Source: Lobulomyces angularis
Taxonomy: Eukaryota; Chytridiomycota; Chytridiomycetes; Lobulomycetales; Lobulomycetaceae
Assembly: GCA_027604685.1 (NCBI GenBank)
Contig: JADHYX010000093.1
Span: 1 to 62,885 of the forward strand
DNA: 62,885 nt
Reading direction: 5' to 3'
Part shown: positions 52,578 through 62,885 of the stretch, piece by piece
How the letters are laid out: every line of letters starts with the position of its first letter
How positions within the stretch are numbered: position 1 is the first letter of the stretch
Made by a program: the position numbers and the translations under genes
The notes under the pieces: generated by a model
Seen by the model: the letters and a program-made list of their open reading frames with translations, nothing else
Database searches by the model: none
What the model was told of the DNA's origin: nothing

Positions 52578-55354
52578 ATGGGCGATCGCGAAAATGAAAC
52601 CAATCTTAAAACAAGTTTTGATAATATTTTCAACCTCAAAGTATTAATACAAATATAACATTTACTCCATTCATTAACGTTTCCATTATTAAAAAACAAA
52701 AAATAAAAATTCATTAATAGCAAGTAGGAAAATTAAAAATAGTGGAAGGTGGTTTAGCATGGAAACCAAGAGAACAAGGAAGTGTACTTTCCGTTTTGAA
52801 AAACGAATTAAAAAAACTGACATGGTCACGGGTTGCGAGGGGTTACTGTTTGACTATAACTAAAAAGGATAATAATCTAATTAAATTTGATGGATTTCAG
52901 AAGGATGTAATTATAAACTTTTTTTTTTCCTATAATTCCTGTAAAAATTTAATTTAATTTTTTTTTTTTTTAAACAAAAACAAAGGCATTCGGCAACTTG
53001 ACAAATGTATTTAAAACATATTACGATTTAAATTTGGAGGTAAAAGAATATAGTTTAAAAGGATGGAATTGGGGTCAAAGTAATTATTTATTTATACTTT
53101 AAGAATTTACTAATCAAAATACTTTTATAGCCGAATTTCAAGGTACAAATTTAAACTTTTTAGTAAGCTCCAAAGAAAGCTTTCAAATACCCTTAAATGA
53201 TGTTTCTTCGACAAGTCTGGCTTCAAAAAATGAAGTTAGTTTAGAATTTAATGTAAATAACAGCGAAAAAAAGAAAAGGGAGGATTCCTTGGTGGAAATT
53301 CGGTTTTATGTTCCTGGTCAAGCTACAAGAGAAGAAGAAGATGAGGACGAAAAGGTAAATCAATTTTTTTTTTTAAAATTTTAATATTTTCTACATGGTT
53401 TTCTTTTATTTATTTTCCTTTTTTTGATAAATTCTAATGCTAAATATATATTTTATTGAATTTTTTTTTTAAATTTCGATGCAGAATGAAGATGGTGAAT
53501 TAAAGAACGTCTTGGATAAAAATGGTGAACTTTTATCAGCAGCGTCTCTATTTCATGAAACCATTCGTAAAAAAGGCGATGTTGGGACTGTATTTGGAGA
53601 GTCAATTGTTAGCTTTAAAGAACTGCTCTGTCTTACTCCAAGAGGAAGGTTTGAGCTGGAATTTCACCAGGAATTTTTTAGACTGCGTGGAAAATCTCAT
53701 GACTACAAAGTCTCCTTTTCAAATATATCAAAAATATTTCTGGTTCCTAAGGTGTTAAGTGAACTCTACATGTTGATCGTTGGATTAGAACCGCCTTTAA
53801 GACAAGGACAGACGAGGTTTACACTTAATCGCATAATTACTAATTTATTTTTAATTTTTCTTAGGTACCCATATTTAATTTTTCAGTTTGAAAAGGATGA
53901 TGAAGTTGAATGTGAGCTAAGTTTAACAGAGGAAGAACTAGAGAAATATGAGGTTCAGTTCCTTATAATGTTATTATTATGCTGAAATTTATTTTAATTT
54001 TTTTTATGCAGGGTCGTTTGCAAAAAACTTATGACGCTCTTTCTTACGAAATTATAAGTGATATTTTAAAAGGTCTTTCTAAGAAATCTGTCCATAGAAG
54101 TTCGTTTAAGAGTGCTCAAAACCAAAGTGGAATTAAATGTTCTATGAAAGCAAATGAAGCACTGGTTTATCCTATGGAAAAATACATCCTTTCAATTCCA
54201 AAACCACCCATTTTACTTCCGCATAATCAAATTGTTGCAGTGACTTTTTCTAGGGTCGGAGGAGGCTCAAGTGGAACTAAAACGTTTGAAGTAAAAATTA
54301 GTATGGATAGCGGAGTAGAATGGAGTTTTTCTTCAATTCCAAGAGAAGAGTATCAAACATTAGTAGAATATTGCCAACAAAAACATTTAACTGTTGAAAA
54401 CGAAATGGCTGAAGAAGGTGGTAGAATTTACCAGGTAATGGAAGATGAATCTGATGATGACGATTTTAGAAAAAGATTAAGAGAAGACATCGGTGATGGA
54501 GAAGGAGATTCAGATGAAAGTCGTATGTTTTTTAATTTATTTTTATTTAATTTTCTTTCGTATAATTTATTTCACTTTATCTATTTTTTAGCTGATGAAG
54601 ATTTTGTTGCTCCAAAAAGTGAATCAAGTGAAGCGGAGAGTAGTGAGGATGAGGAAATTGCTAAAGAAGCAGAAGTATTTTTAGATGGTAATGACGATGA
54701 CGAAAAAGAAGAAGGTGATCTTAACAAAAGGCATTTTCTAACTTGCTATTAATTTTTTTTTTTTCAGTTAAAGAAAAAACTGTATCGAAAAGTAAATCAA
54801 CGAGTAAGTCAAGTAAACCGGCATCTCCAAAGGGATCCTCCGGCCCCAAAAAAAAAAAGGTGAAAAAGGATCCTAATGCACCAAAAAAAAACCTTTCTTC
54901 ATACTTTTTCTTCATGAAAGAAAAAAGGTACCTTTTAACTTAAAAATTTCCCAAGCTTTATAAAATTACTTTTTATTTATTAGACCAGAAGTTTTGGAAA
55001 AAAATCCTGGAATATCTTTTACCGAAGTACCTAAAGGTAAGAAATGCAATGAAAGACTATGTTAATAGTAGGAATTTTTTTTTTTTTTTTTTTTTGATTT
55101 TACTTCTAGTTCTTGGAAAAATGTGGTCCGATTTAAAAGATTCTGAAAAAGAACCTTATGAAGAGATGGCCAAAAAAGATAAAATACGTTATCAAGAGGA
55201 AATGGAAGGTTATCCTGGAGATGTTAAGGAGGAAAACAGTAGCAAGAAAGCAAAACAAAAGGGTAGTTCAGAAAAAAGCAGTGGAGGAAAGAGTAAAGTA
55301 AAAGGAAATGCTTTAAGCGCTGAAATTATTAATGACAGTGATGAAAGTGAATAG
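52578..55354 (+). CDS. SSRP1: FACT complex subunit SSRP1 with HMG box
   Basis: FACT is the Spt16-SSRP1/Pob3 histone chaperone. The N-terminal dimerisation domain starts TSFDNIFNLK and, after an intron, QVGKLKIVEGGLAWKPRE, then KLTWSRVARGYCLTI and EYSLKGWNWGQTEFQG. The double-PH middle domain follows (VGTVFGESIVSFKELLCLTP; RGRFELEFHQEFFRLRGKSH; TFSRVGGGSSGTKTFEVKIS). An acidic stretch comes next (EDESDDDDFRKRLREDIGDG; ESSEDEEIAKEAEVF), then a basic stretch (SGPKKKKVKKDPNAPKKNLS), and a full HMG box (SSYFFFMKEKRPEVL...VLGKMWSDLKDSEKEPYEE). A charged tail ends SDESE. Fungi such as yeast have Pob3 without the HMG box, which is supplied by Nhp6; here the animal/plant-type fused form is present. 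Introns of 40-70 nt are spread over the gene. Confidence 0.93.
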
Positions 55355-56427
55355 AAAAATGTAAGGAAATAAAAAATAGAAATAAAAATAAAAATAATAA
55401 TAAAAAAAAAATTTTTTTTATTATTTTGTTTTGTTTTTTCCTTTAAATAATTATTTTTTATATTTTAACTATATAATATTGGTGTTTGTGATATACATTT
55501 TTTATCAATTTTTTTTTTTTTGTTGTGAATTTTTTTATCAGATGGAAGAAGATATTTTTGCATTAATACATATTTTTATTGAAAATAGCAGGGAATAGAT
55601 GATGATGAGGAAAAAAAATATAAGTTAAATTCAATATATTAAACTTCACAAAAGTTTCAGCATATTATCTATTTTTTTATTCTTTTCATTTTACAGTGTG
55701 CATCCTATTATTCTCAATTTCTGAGTCTATAGTATATTCATTTTTGTACTTTAGAAGAAAAATTGTGTGTATTCTTTTTAGCTCATTATAGCTAAAAAAA
55801 AAAAAAAAAAATTTTTTTATAAAAAATATTTACACAATAACACACATAGAATTATTACTGAAAATCAATATTCTTTTGAGCTAAAAAAGAATAAAACTTT
55901 TATGAATAATATTTACACATCAACACATTAGAATTTTTTTTATTTTATTTTATGATAATTCTTTGACTTCTTTATTCAAGTTCTATTTCCCTTTTTTTTA
56001 CTACAAGAATTCTATTCTTATTCTTTATTCAAAAAAAAAAAAACTGTCAGATTAAAAATAATAAAAAAAGAATATTTATATTAACGCACAGAAAATAAAA
56101 TGTAAAAAATAATTTAAAATTTTAATTATTCAAGTATGAACTGATGAAAACTTTTTTTTTTTCCTTTTTTTTTTTTGGTATAGAACCAAGGGTTTTAAAA
56201 AAAAAAAAGTGAAGTGCAACCGTAGAATTTTAAATCGGGTTTCGGAGCATTTTAATTTGCCAATTTATCCCAACCTGCACACCAACTTTTACCAGATCTA
56301 TTATTATTACTAAGGCTTTAGGCATTGATGTTTAATGTAGGTTACTTTTTGCTTTTGTATAAAAGGATTAAAAAAATTGCAACAAATTATCTCAAATTAT
56401 ACTTTAAAAAATTAAAATAAATATAAA
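55355..56427. other. AT-rich intergenic region with degenerate repeats and a TATA box
   Basis: About 1.1 kb of extreme AT content. From about 55780 to 56110 a loose repeat recurs: GCTAAAAAA followed by AATATTTACACA and a CACA...TAGAAT word (near 55788-55850, 55880-55935, and a weaker copy at 56068-56100). The copies are diverged and spaced by T-rich DNA. No open frame of note. The right end holds TATAAAAG at 56358-56365, about 60 nt upstream of the trypsin start codon. Confidence 0.5.
56358..56365 (+). promoter_or_regulatory. Probable TATA box of the trypsin gene
   Basis: TATAAAAG in a short less AT-rich context (GCTTTTGTATAAAAGGATT), 63 nt upstream of the ATG of the secreted trypsin. Distance and sequence fit a core promoter; in such AT-rich DNA chance matches are common. 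Confidence 0.45.
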
Positions 56428-57632
56428 ATGAAATTCTCTCTAGTCGCTTCTACTGTCTTGATCTCTGCCATTACCTCTGCTCCTGCTAGAGATGATAACG
56501 CTTCCGTTAGCTTTGCACCTGAAATAGTTGGTGGTGAACCAGTTGAAAGTCAATTTTCCTACCCTTGGATGGCATCATATTCTATGTATAGTAAGTATTT
56601 TTTTTTTTTTTTTAATAGGATTAACTTGAATTTTTTTTTTTATTAGGTTATGACCATTATTGCGGAGGTACTTTAATTGCTAAAAATTTGTTAATGACTG
56701 CTGCTCACTGTAATCCTACTGGAAATGGTATGAAAATTTTTTTTGTTTTTTTAATTTTTTTTTTTCACCCAAAAAATAAAAAAAAGTTGCCAATGTTAAC
56801 AGTGTTTCAACCTTCAGATATGATTTTACCAAAACTAGAGCAGAAGAACAATCTATTGAATTCAAAGTTGAAAAAATTTTTAACCATCCACAATACAATC
56901 AAGGTGGTACTAACGTAAGCTCAAAAAAAAATTTTTAGACACAAATACTAAAAAAATTTTTTTTATTTCTTTTTTTTTTTTTAATTTAGAAAAATGATAT
57001 TTCAATTTGGTAACAATTTTTATTCTCATATTATACAAAAAAAGAAAGAGTAAATTTTGCTAAACAAGGATTTTCTTTTAATAAACAGGGTCTTAAAACA
57101 AGTATCCAACCCAGCAAACAGAGATGTAGTCTATGCAAAGTATGCAAAATCTGTTGCTGAACCGCCAAAAGACCTAAAGATCAGAGCCTTGGGTTGGGGT
57201 GCCACTAGACAAGGAGGATCTGGTTCCAAGGTTTTATTACAAGTTGATGTTCCTGTTGTTGATAACGAAGAATGCAACAGAGTAAAAAAAATTAAAAAAA
57301 AAAAACTAAAAAAAAAAAATTAAAAAAAAAAAAATAACAGCAATATCCTGGCCAAATCTTTGATTCAAGTGTTTGCGCTGCTGAAGTTGCAGGTGGAAAG
57401 GACACTTGTCAAGGAGACTCTGGTATGAAGATTATTAAAATTTTTATCTTTTTTACATTTAATAATAGGAGGACCAATTTTCTCTCTCAACGAATCTGGT
57501 GATGTTACTGTTTCTGGTATCACTTCTTGGGGTAGAGGATGCGCTTTAGCAGGTTATGCGGGTGTTTACTCAAGAGTTGGTTCTCATACTGACTTTATTC
57601 AAAGTTATATTGATCAATATGCTCAATTTTAA
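56428..57632 (+). CDS. Secreted trypsin-like serine protease (S1A)
   Basis: Signal peptide MKFSLVASTVLISAITSAPA, a short propeptide, then the mature N-terminus IVGGEPVESQFSYPWMASY. The catalytic triad is complete: His in LLMTAAHC (near 56700), Asp in KNDISIWVL split by an intron (near 56997), and Ser in DTCQGDSGGPIFSL (near 57418, split by an intron). The specificity pocket has the Asp six residues before the Ser (KDTCQGDSG), predicting cleavage after Lys/Arg. The end is SRVGSHTDFIQSYIDQYAQF. Introns are short and rich in T and A runs. S1A trypsins are secreted by animals and many fungi and take part in digestion or host interaction. No sign of decay. Confidence 0.93.
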
Positions 57633-58177
57633 GTCATTCTCTTTTTTCTTTTTTTTCTTTTTATTTCAAGAGTATTATAGAAAATACTATTATATTAAAT
57701 ATATGATAGATAAAAAAGTAAAAAAGATATAAATATATATTTTAACTTTAATTTTTTTTTTTTATTTTTGGTTTTTTATTTAAATTTTTTTTTTTTGAAG
57801 ACTGCAAAAAAAAAATAAAAAATAAACATTAATAGCCAAAAAATAAAGAAAATGATTTCTTTTTTCAATAATAGCATGAGAAACAGTAACAGTCGGTTTA
57901 CAAAAAATATTATAAAACTTTCAAGGAATGTTTCTGGAATATAGATATGGAGATCATTGGTTATAACTTATGGTGCAATGCAGAAAAGTTTATGAAATTG
58001 TCATAACAAAATTATGAAATTGGCTATAACACAAATTATGAAACTTTCTCTCTTAACTTTGAGTATTTGGTGGCCATTTTTACTTCCGGTGGCGATGAAA
58101 AAGTCGCGTTAAAGCCCTACATTACGCCCTTTATTGTAAAAAAAAAAAGATTTTTTAAACAATATCAAAAGAAAACA
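57633..58177. other. Intergenic region with a short tandem repeat
   Basis: AT-rich DNA between the trypsin gene and the next plus-strand gene. At about 57990-58045 three diverged copies of a unit of about 22-24 nt (TTATGAAATTG.C.ATAACA-like) follow one another. The plus-strand frame is open from about 58061 into the next gene, so the true start of that gene may lie here. Confidence 0.45.
57990..58045 (+). repeat. Three-copy short tandem repeat
   Basis: Units begin TATGAAATTGTCATAACA, TATGAAATTGGCTATAAC and TATGAAACTTTC, spaced by about 22-24 nt. The third copy is partial. It lies in the 5' flank of the uncharacterised charged protein gene. Confidence 0.6.
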
Positions 58178-59379
58178 ATGAAGAATTTTTTTGGAAGCGA
58201 TTTAATCAATCAAACTGGAGCTGAACAAAACAAGGTAAGAAAAACTATAAAATAAAATACTATGATCAAAAAACAATCAAAATTAAAATTTTGTGTTTTT
58301 TGAATTCCTATTATTTTAACTAAAAACTCTTTTTAAAATTATTGTATTTTATTTTTTTTTCTTTACTAAATTATTTTCTTTTTTTTTTTTTTTTTTAGTT
58401 TACTACAAAAATTTTAAATAAATTTAGAAATTTAACATCTGATAAAAGAGTTTTTAAAAAAAAAAATTATGATTTATCCTCTCAAGCAAACTTGTTAGAT
58501 GGTACCAAATCTTTATTAAATTTTAAAACAAAATTTTTTTTTAGTCAAAAGAGTTTTGGTAATATCATATATCTCTATTCAGTTTTTTATTAAAATTTTT
58601 TTTTGTTAAATACAATAGATTTATTTGAAGAGGAGGAAAAAAAAGTTTCCAAAAAAAAAAAACAAAATAAAAGAAAATCTTTACCTTTACCAATAACTAA
58701 AAAAACCATATTTAATGAATTAGATGAACAAGACGTAGTAGAAACCAGATGCTTAAAGGACGGAAGTGAAAAATTATTAAAAAAAAAAACTGACTGGAAG
58801 AGAATTTCTCAGGATCTCATATTATTAGAGTTTCAAAGACAGCAAAAATATAATGAAGAACTAAATAATGGCATTAGAGATTCTGGTTACTACAGTAACA
58901 ACACATTTCACTCTGAAGGGTTCTGGTTGAATTCCAAATTTGAAGAAGAAAGTGAAAGGGATCTAGAAGATAAATCTATCAAAAGCGAATGTGAAGAATA
59001 TCTCGAGATATCCAGTGTTTATTCCCAAAGAAGTTTTTTTAAGGATGTTTCTTATTATCAACAATATGAAAACCTAACAGTGGAAGAAATTTTAGGGTTA
59101 AAAAGTCAACAAAAAACACCAAATGATGAAAATTTAGAATATAAAGGAAAACAAACTGAAGAAAATTTAGAATACAAAAAAACACCAACTGATAAAACAT
59201 CGAAATTAATAGAAACAGAAAGTGATTATCATGAAGAAGATTTTGAAGATGATGAGGCTTTGAGATATTTGGAATTTGACAAATTCCACTTTCCAAGTGA
59301 AACTGTAAAATTTGAAAACGTATGCTCAACGTTATCAAAAGTGTGGGAGCAGCGGTTAGAAAATATAGCTAGAGGGTAG
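58178..59379 (+). CDS. Uncharacterised highly charged protein
   Basis: Three exons, 58178-58234, 58400-58559 and 58618-59379, join in frame to about 325 residues. The first half is lysine-rich (EEEEKKVSKKKKQNKRKSLP, then LLKKKTDWKRISQDLILLEF), the second half strongly acidic (SKFEEESERDLEDKSIKSEC; ESDYHEEDFEDDEALRYLEF). Between them is a motif with aromatic residues (NNGIRDSGYYSNNTFHSEGF). Near 59110-59210 there is a short internal repeat (DENLEYKGKQTE and EENLEYKKTPTD). The C-terminus is LSKVWEQRLENIARG. No known domain was recognised. The ATG at 58178 is the first ATG of the open frame; the frame continues upstream to about 58061 without an ATG, so an upstream exon is possible. Confidence 0.55.
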
Positions 59380-59785
59380 TGTAAATATTATGTTTCTTAA
59401 TAAGCTTTTTTATATAACTATTCCAAATATAAATTTTTTACATTAAAGTAGCATGATGTATTTATATAAAAAAATAGATTTGTTTTTGTAAAAGGTAAAT
59501 TGAATTGAAATTTAAGTTTGCGACTATGGTGGTGGATATATTTCAGGAACACTGTTAATAATATATGAAAATATGGATGTACTAGTTGCAGTGGTGCACC
59601 TGCGCAAGAAAGACATGATTTTTGGTAAGAAAAGTTGGACGTGAAGAAAAATTATTACACCTATGTGGGGGCTGTAATGGTGGCGCGCCATATCATGTGA
59701 AAGTGATTAATTAGTTGAAATTCGCATATAAGAGCAAAAAATACATCCAAACACCACTTTTCCAACACCCTTTTTTTTTTTATTA
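59380..59785 (+). promoter_or_regulatory. Upstream region of isocitrate lyase with GC-rich palindromes and TATA-like box
   Basis: The first part is AT-rich. Nearer the gene, GC-rich elements stand out against the background: GGTGCACC at about 59594-59601 and GGCGCGCC near 59681-59688, both perfect palindromes. CATATAAG at about 59725-59732 lies some 55 nt before the ATG and may be the TATA element. Isocitrate lyase genes of fungi are typically induced by acetate and repressed by glucose; these palindromes could be binding sites for such control, but that is inference from position. Confidence 0.4.
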
Positions 59786-61950
59786 ATGTTAACCAAAGCT
59801 CAACTCGATTTAGAAACTAAAAAATTTGACGACGAAGTGAAGGCCGTTGAAGCTTGGTTTAAAACTCCAAGGTTTGAAGGTGTTAAAAGACCTTATTCTG
59901 CAAAAGAAGGTTTTAAAAGTTTAAAATTTTGATTTTAACTTTTTTTTGTTTATTAAAAACAGTTGTTGCCAAGAGAGGAACTCTACCGATTGAATATGCT
60001 TCAAATGTTCAAGCTAAGAAGCTATGGAACATTGTGCAAACTCACAAAAAAAATAAAACTGCTTCAATCACCTATGGATCTTTAGATCCCATTCAAGTTG
60101 CTCAAATGGGAAAATATCTTGAAACGATTTACGTTTCAGGATGGCAATGTTCTTCCACTGCTTCAACATCAAATGAACCCGGCCCTGATTTAGCTGATTA
60201 TCCTATGGTAAAGTGAACTTTTCGTTAATCGCTTAACAATAACTTTTTAATATTGTAAAAATACATATTATTCTAACAATTTTTTTTCCTTTTTTTTTGT
60301 TTATCAGGACACTGTACCAAATAAGGTAGAACATCTGTTTTTAGCTCAGTGTTTTCATGATAGAAAACAAAGAGAAGAGCGTTTATCAAAAAGTGCAGCC
60401 GAAAGAGCAAAGATGCCTTTTACTGATTTTCTTAGACCAATAGTTGCTGATGGTGATACTGGACATGGAGGTGAGTCAAAAGTTTCATTTAACTTTTTTT
60501 TTTTTTTTTTTTTTTTTTTTACTAAAGAGAGAGTCATATAATTGTGAAATAATATATAAATTTTTGATAAAAAAAATATTATTATATTTCTTATTTTTAT
60601 TTTTATATTACGACAAGAAAATAAAAACCTTTTAAAAAAAAAAATAAAAAAAAAGAAGATTTGTTATTAACTACTTTTTTTTAGGAATCACTGCCAACAT
60701 GAAATTAGCAAAAATGTTTGTTGAAAGAGGGGCAGCGGGAGTTCATTTAGAAGATCAATCTCCTGGTACCAAAAAATGTGGACATATGGCAGGAAAAGTT
60801 TTAGTTCCAATCCAAGAACACATCAACAGATTAGTTGCTGTTAGATTACAATTTGATATAATGGGAGTGGAAAATGTTATTGTAGCACGTACTGATGCAG
60901 AAGCAGCCGATCTATTAACTTCAAATATCGACAAGAGAGATCACCCATTCATAGTTGGATCAACTAATCCAGACCAAGAAGCTTTAGTTAATGTAATGGA
61001 AGATGCAAGAGCAGCAGGAAAAACTGGAGCTGCTCTACAACAAGTTGAAGAAGACTGGAAAAAAGCGGCAAACTTAAAACTATATTCTGATGCAGTGCTT
61101 GATGTTTTAAAGGCAGACAAAAGTAAAGCTAAACATGTTGACGATTGGAAAAAGAAAATAGATACCTTATCCCATTCTGAAGCAAGAAAACTTGCTAAAA
61201 GTTATGGCGTTGATATCTTCTGGTGTTGGGATTTACCTAGAACTAGAGAAGGATATTATAGATATAGAGGGGGTACAAAGTGCTGTATTGCAAGAGCAGT
61301 CGCTTATTCTCCATATTGTGATTTACTTTGGATGGAAACTAAAAAACCAATTTTTGATCAAGCCAAAGAATTCCAAGAAGGAGTTCACAAGAAATGCCCA
61401 GGAAAAATGTTGTCATACAATTTATCACCTAGTTTCAATTGGGATGCAGCCGGTATGAGCGATAAAGAGATTGGTGGATTTTGTGATAAATTAGGTAACC
61501 AAAATAAACTATTAAAATTTTTTGTTTTTTTACATATATCCAACCAAACCTATTTTTTTAGGATCACTTGGATTTGTCTGGCAATTTATTACTCTTGCAG
61601 GGGTATGAGTTATAAAATTGTGAAAGTTACTAAAGAAAAACACTTTTATTTTTTTTCAAGTTCCATTCAAATGCGTTAATCACCGATATGTTTGCAAAAG
61701 ACTTTTCAAAACGAGGTATGTTGGCATATGTTGAGGGTATCCAAAGAAAAGAAAGAGAACATGGAGTTGAAACTCTTACTCATCAAAAATGGTCTGGAGC
61801 TGATTATTACGATAATCTGAGTAAGATCGATAACATTTTATGTTTTTTTTTTTTTAACTTTTATATTTACTTTTAGTGAAAACTGTTCAAGGTGGAGTTT
61901 CTTCCACTGCAGCTTTGGGAAAAGGTGCTACTGAAGATCAATTCAAATAA
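59786..61950 (+). CDS. ICL1: Isocitrate lyase, first tandem copy
   Basis: Isocitrate lyase splits isocitrate into glyoxylate and succinate, the first step of the glyoxylate shunt that lets fungi grow on acetate and fatty acids. Segments in order: [55 protein letters not shown], then [20 protein letters not shown] with the catalytic [25 protein letters not shown], the eukaryotic-type inserted helical domain, [49 protein letters not shown], and the end [17 protein letters not shown]. Six or seven introns; the third (about 60471-60684) is unusually long (214 nt) and contains a 27-T run. No peroxisomal SKL end is present. A second copy begins 196 nt downstream. Confidence 0.95.
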
Positions 61951-62145
61951 TTATTATTTAATTAAAATTTTAAAAAGATTTGAACTATTTTTATTGTATT
62001 TATTCCATTTAATATCTTTTTATTTAATTAATATAATATAATGCATATCATCAAATTGATTCTCCAAAATATATTTTTTTTTGATTAAAAACACCAAAAA
62101 AAAAATATTTTAAGATCAAGAAAATTTTTTCACACAAAAAATTAA
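61951..62145. other. Spacer between tandem isocitrate lyase genes
   Basis: A 195-nt AT-rich spacer holds the 3' flank of copy 1 and the whole promoter space of copy 2. It does not resemble the upstream region of copy 1 (no GC-rich palindromes), so the duplicated unit starts at or near the coding region, and the two copies are probably expressed differently. Confidence 0.6.
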
Positions 62146-62885
62146 ATGACAATTTTAACTAAAACCCAACTCGATTCTGAAACCAAAAAATTTGACGATG
62201 AAGTCAAGGCCGTTGAAGCTTGGTTCAAAACTCCAAGGTTTGAAGGTGTTAAAAGACCTTATTCTGCAAAAGAAGGTGTTAAAAGTTTAAAATTTTGATT
62301 TTAACTTTTTTTTTTTTTGTTTTTTAAAAACAGTTGTTGCCAAGAGAGGAACTCTTCCAATTGAATATGCTTCAAATGTTCAAGCTAAGAAGCTATGGAA
62401 CATTGTGCAAACTCACAAAAAAAATAAAACTGCTTCAATCACCTATGGATCTTTAGATCCCATTCAAGTTGCTCAAATGGGAAAATATCTTGAAACGATT
62501 TACGTTTCAGGATGGCAATGTTCTTCCACTGCTTCAACATCAAATGAACCCGGCCCTGATTTAGCTGATTATCCTATGGTAAAGTGAACTTTTCGTTAAT
62601 CGCTTAACAATAACTTTTTAATATTGTAAAAATACATATTATTCTAACAATTTTTTTTCCTTTTTTTTTGTTTATCAGGACACTGTACCAAATAAGGTAG
62701 AACATCTGTTTTTAGCTCAGTGTTTTCATGATAGAAAACAAAGAGAAGAGCGTTTATCAAAAAGTGCAGCCGAAAGAGCAAAGATGCCTTTTACTGATTT
62801 TCTTAGACCAATAGTTGCTGATGGTGATACTGGACATGGAGGTGAGTCAAAAGTTTCATTTAACTTTTTTTTTTTTTTTTTTTTT
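62146..62885 (+). CDS. Isocitrate lyase, second tandem copy, cut by the window end
   Basis: The first three exons of a second isocitrate lyase: [20 protein letters not shown], then as in copy 1 through [15 protein letters not shown] at 62841, after which the window ends inside the third intron in a poly-T run. The N-terminus is two residues longer than copy 1. Exon 1 has about ten base differences from copy 1 over 90 nt, mostly silent; intron 1 differs slightly. From the second exon on (62372-62885) I see no difference from copy 1 at 60001-60507 apart from poly-T length, including all of intron 2. The remainder of the gene is outside the window. Confidence 0.93.

Noticed and set aside
60507..60535. 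Poly-T runs as functional elements
   Set aside because: Long T and A runs occur throughout introns and spacers and follow the base composition; the 27-T run matters only as a likely assembly hazard.

Overview
The window is AT-rich nuclear DNA of a eukaryote. Genes are closely packed on both strands and cut by many very short GT-AG introns, mostly about 40-70 nt. A velvet-family transcription factor (a fungal family), three secreted DUF4360 proteins and a fungal-type isocitrate lyase point to a fungus. An IP3 receptor-type calcium channel, an SSRP1 that still carries its HMG box, and a FITM-type lipid-droplet protein are features I associate with lineages outside Dikarya. My best guess is an early-diverging fungus (chytrid or Cryptomycota-like grade). 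This is inference; no rRNA or mitochondrial marker is present to settle it.

Layout. 1-9000: TIM10 (+), an unresolved stretch, an uncharacterised gene (-), a FIT2/SCS3 homologue (-), and the RNA polymerase III largest subunit (+). 9276-13558: proteasome alpha-1 subunit (-) and a large UFD1-domain protein with zinc fingers, an AZUL domain and a UBA domain (-). 13559-14604: unresolved. 14605-21350: velvet factor (+), an acidic uncharacterised protein (+), and a thioredoxin-like/SH3/transglutaminase-like protein (+). 21477-25717: cytosolic/vacuolar-type alpha-mannosidase (-). 26024-29759: three DUF4360 secreted proteins with a tRNA-Arg among them. 30491-35541: WDR7/rabconnectin-3 beta (+). 35831-37729: ENTH-domain epsin-R/Ent3 (-). 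37937-47062: IP3 receptor (+). 47281-49542: LicD/fukutin-like protein (-) and a coiled-coil nuclear-looking protein (-). 51068-55354: tyrosine phosphatase (+) and SSRP1 (+). 56428-59379: secreted trypsin (+) and an uncharacterised charged protein (+). 59786 to the end: isocitrate lyase and the start of a second, nearly identical tandem copy, cut by the window edge.

The genes are mostly unrelated housekeeping and membrane-traffic functions and do not form an operon-like system. The local clusters that do make sense are the DUF4360 paralogues (with a secreted protease elsewhere in the window) and the tandem isocitrate lyases. The most unusual items are the UFD1-zinc finger-AZUL-UBA protein, the IP3 receptor with an altered pore signature, the thioredoxin-SH3-transglutaminase protein, and the isocitrate lyase duplication in which an intron is identical between copies.

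Gene models were spliced by eye. Where exon boundaries are given they were checked for reading frame; the remaining genes are given as start-to-stop spans.
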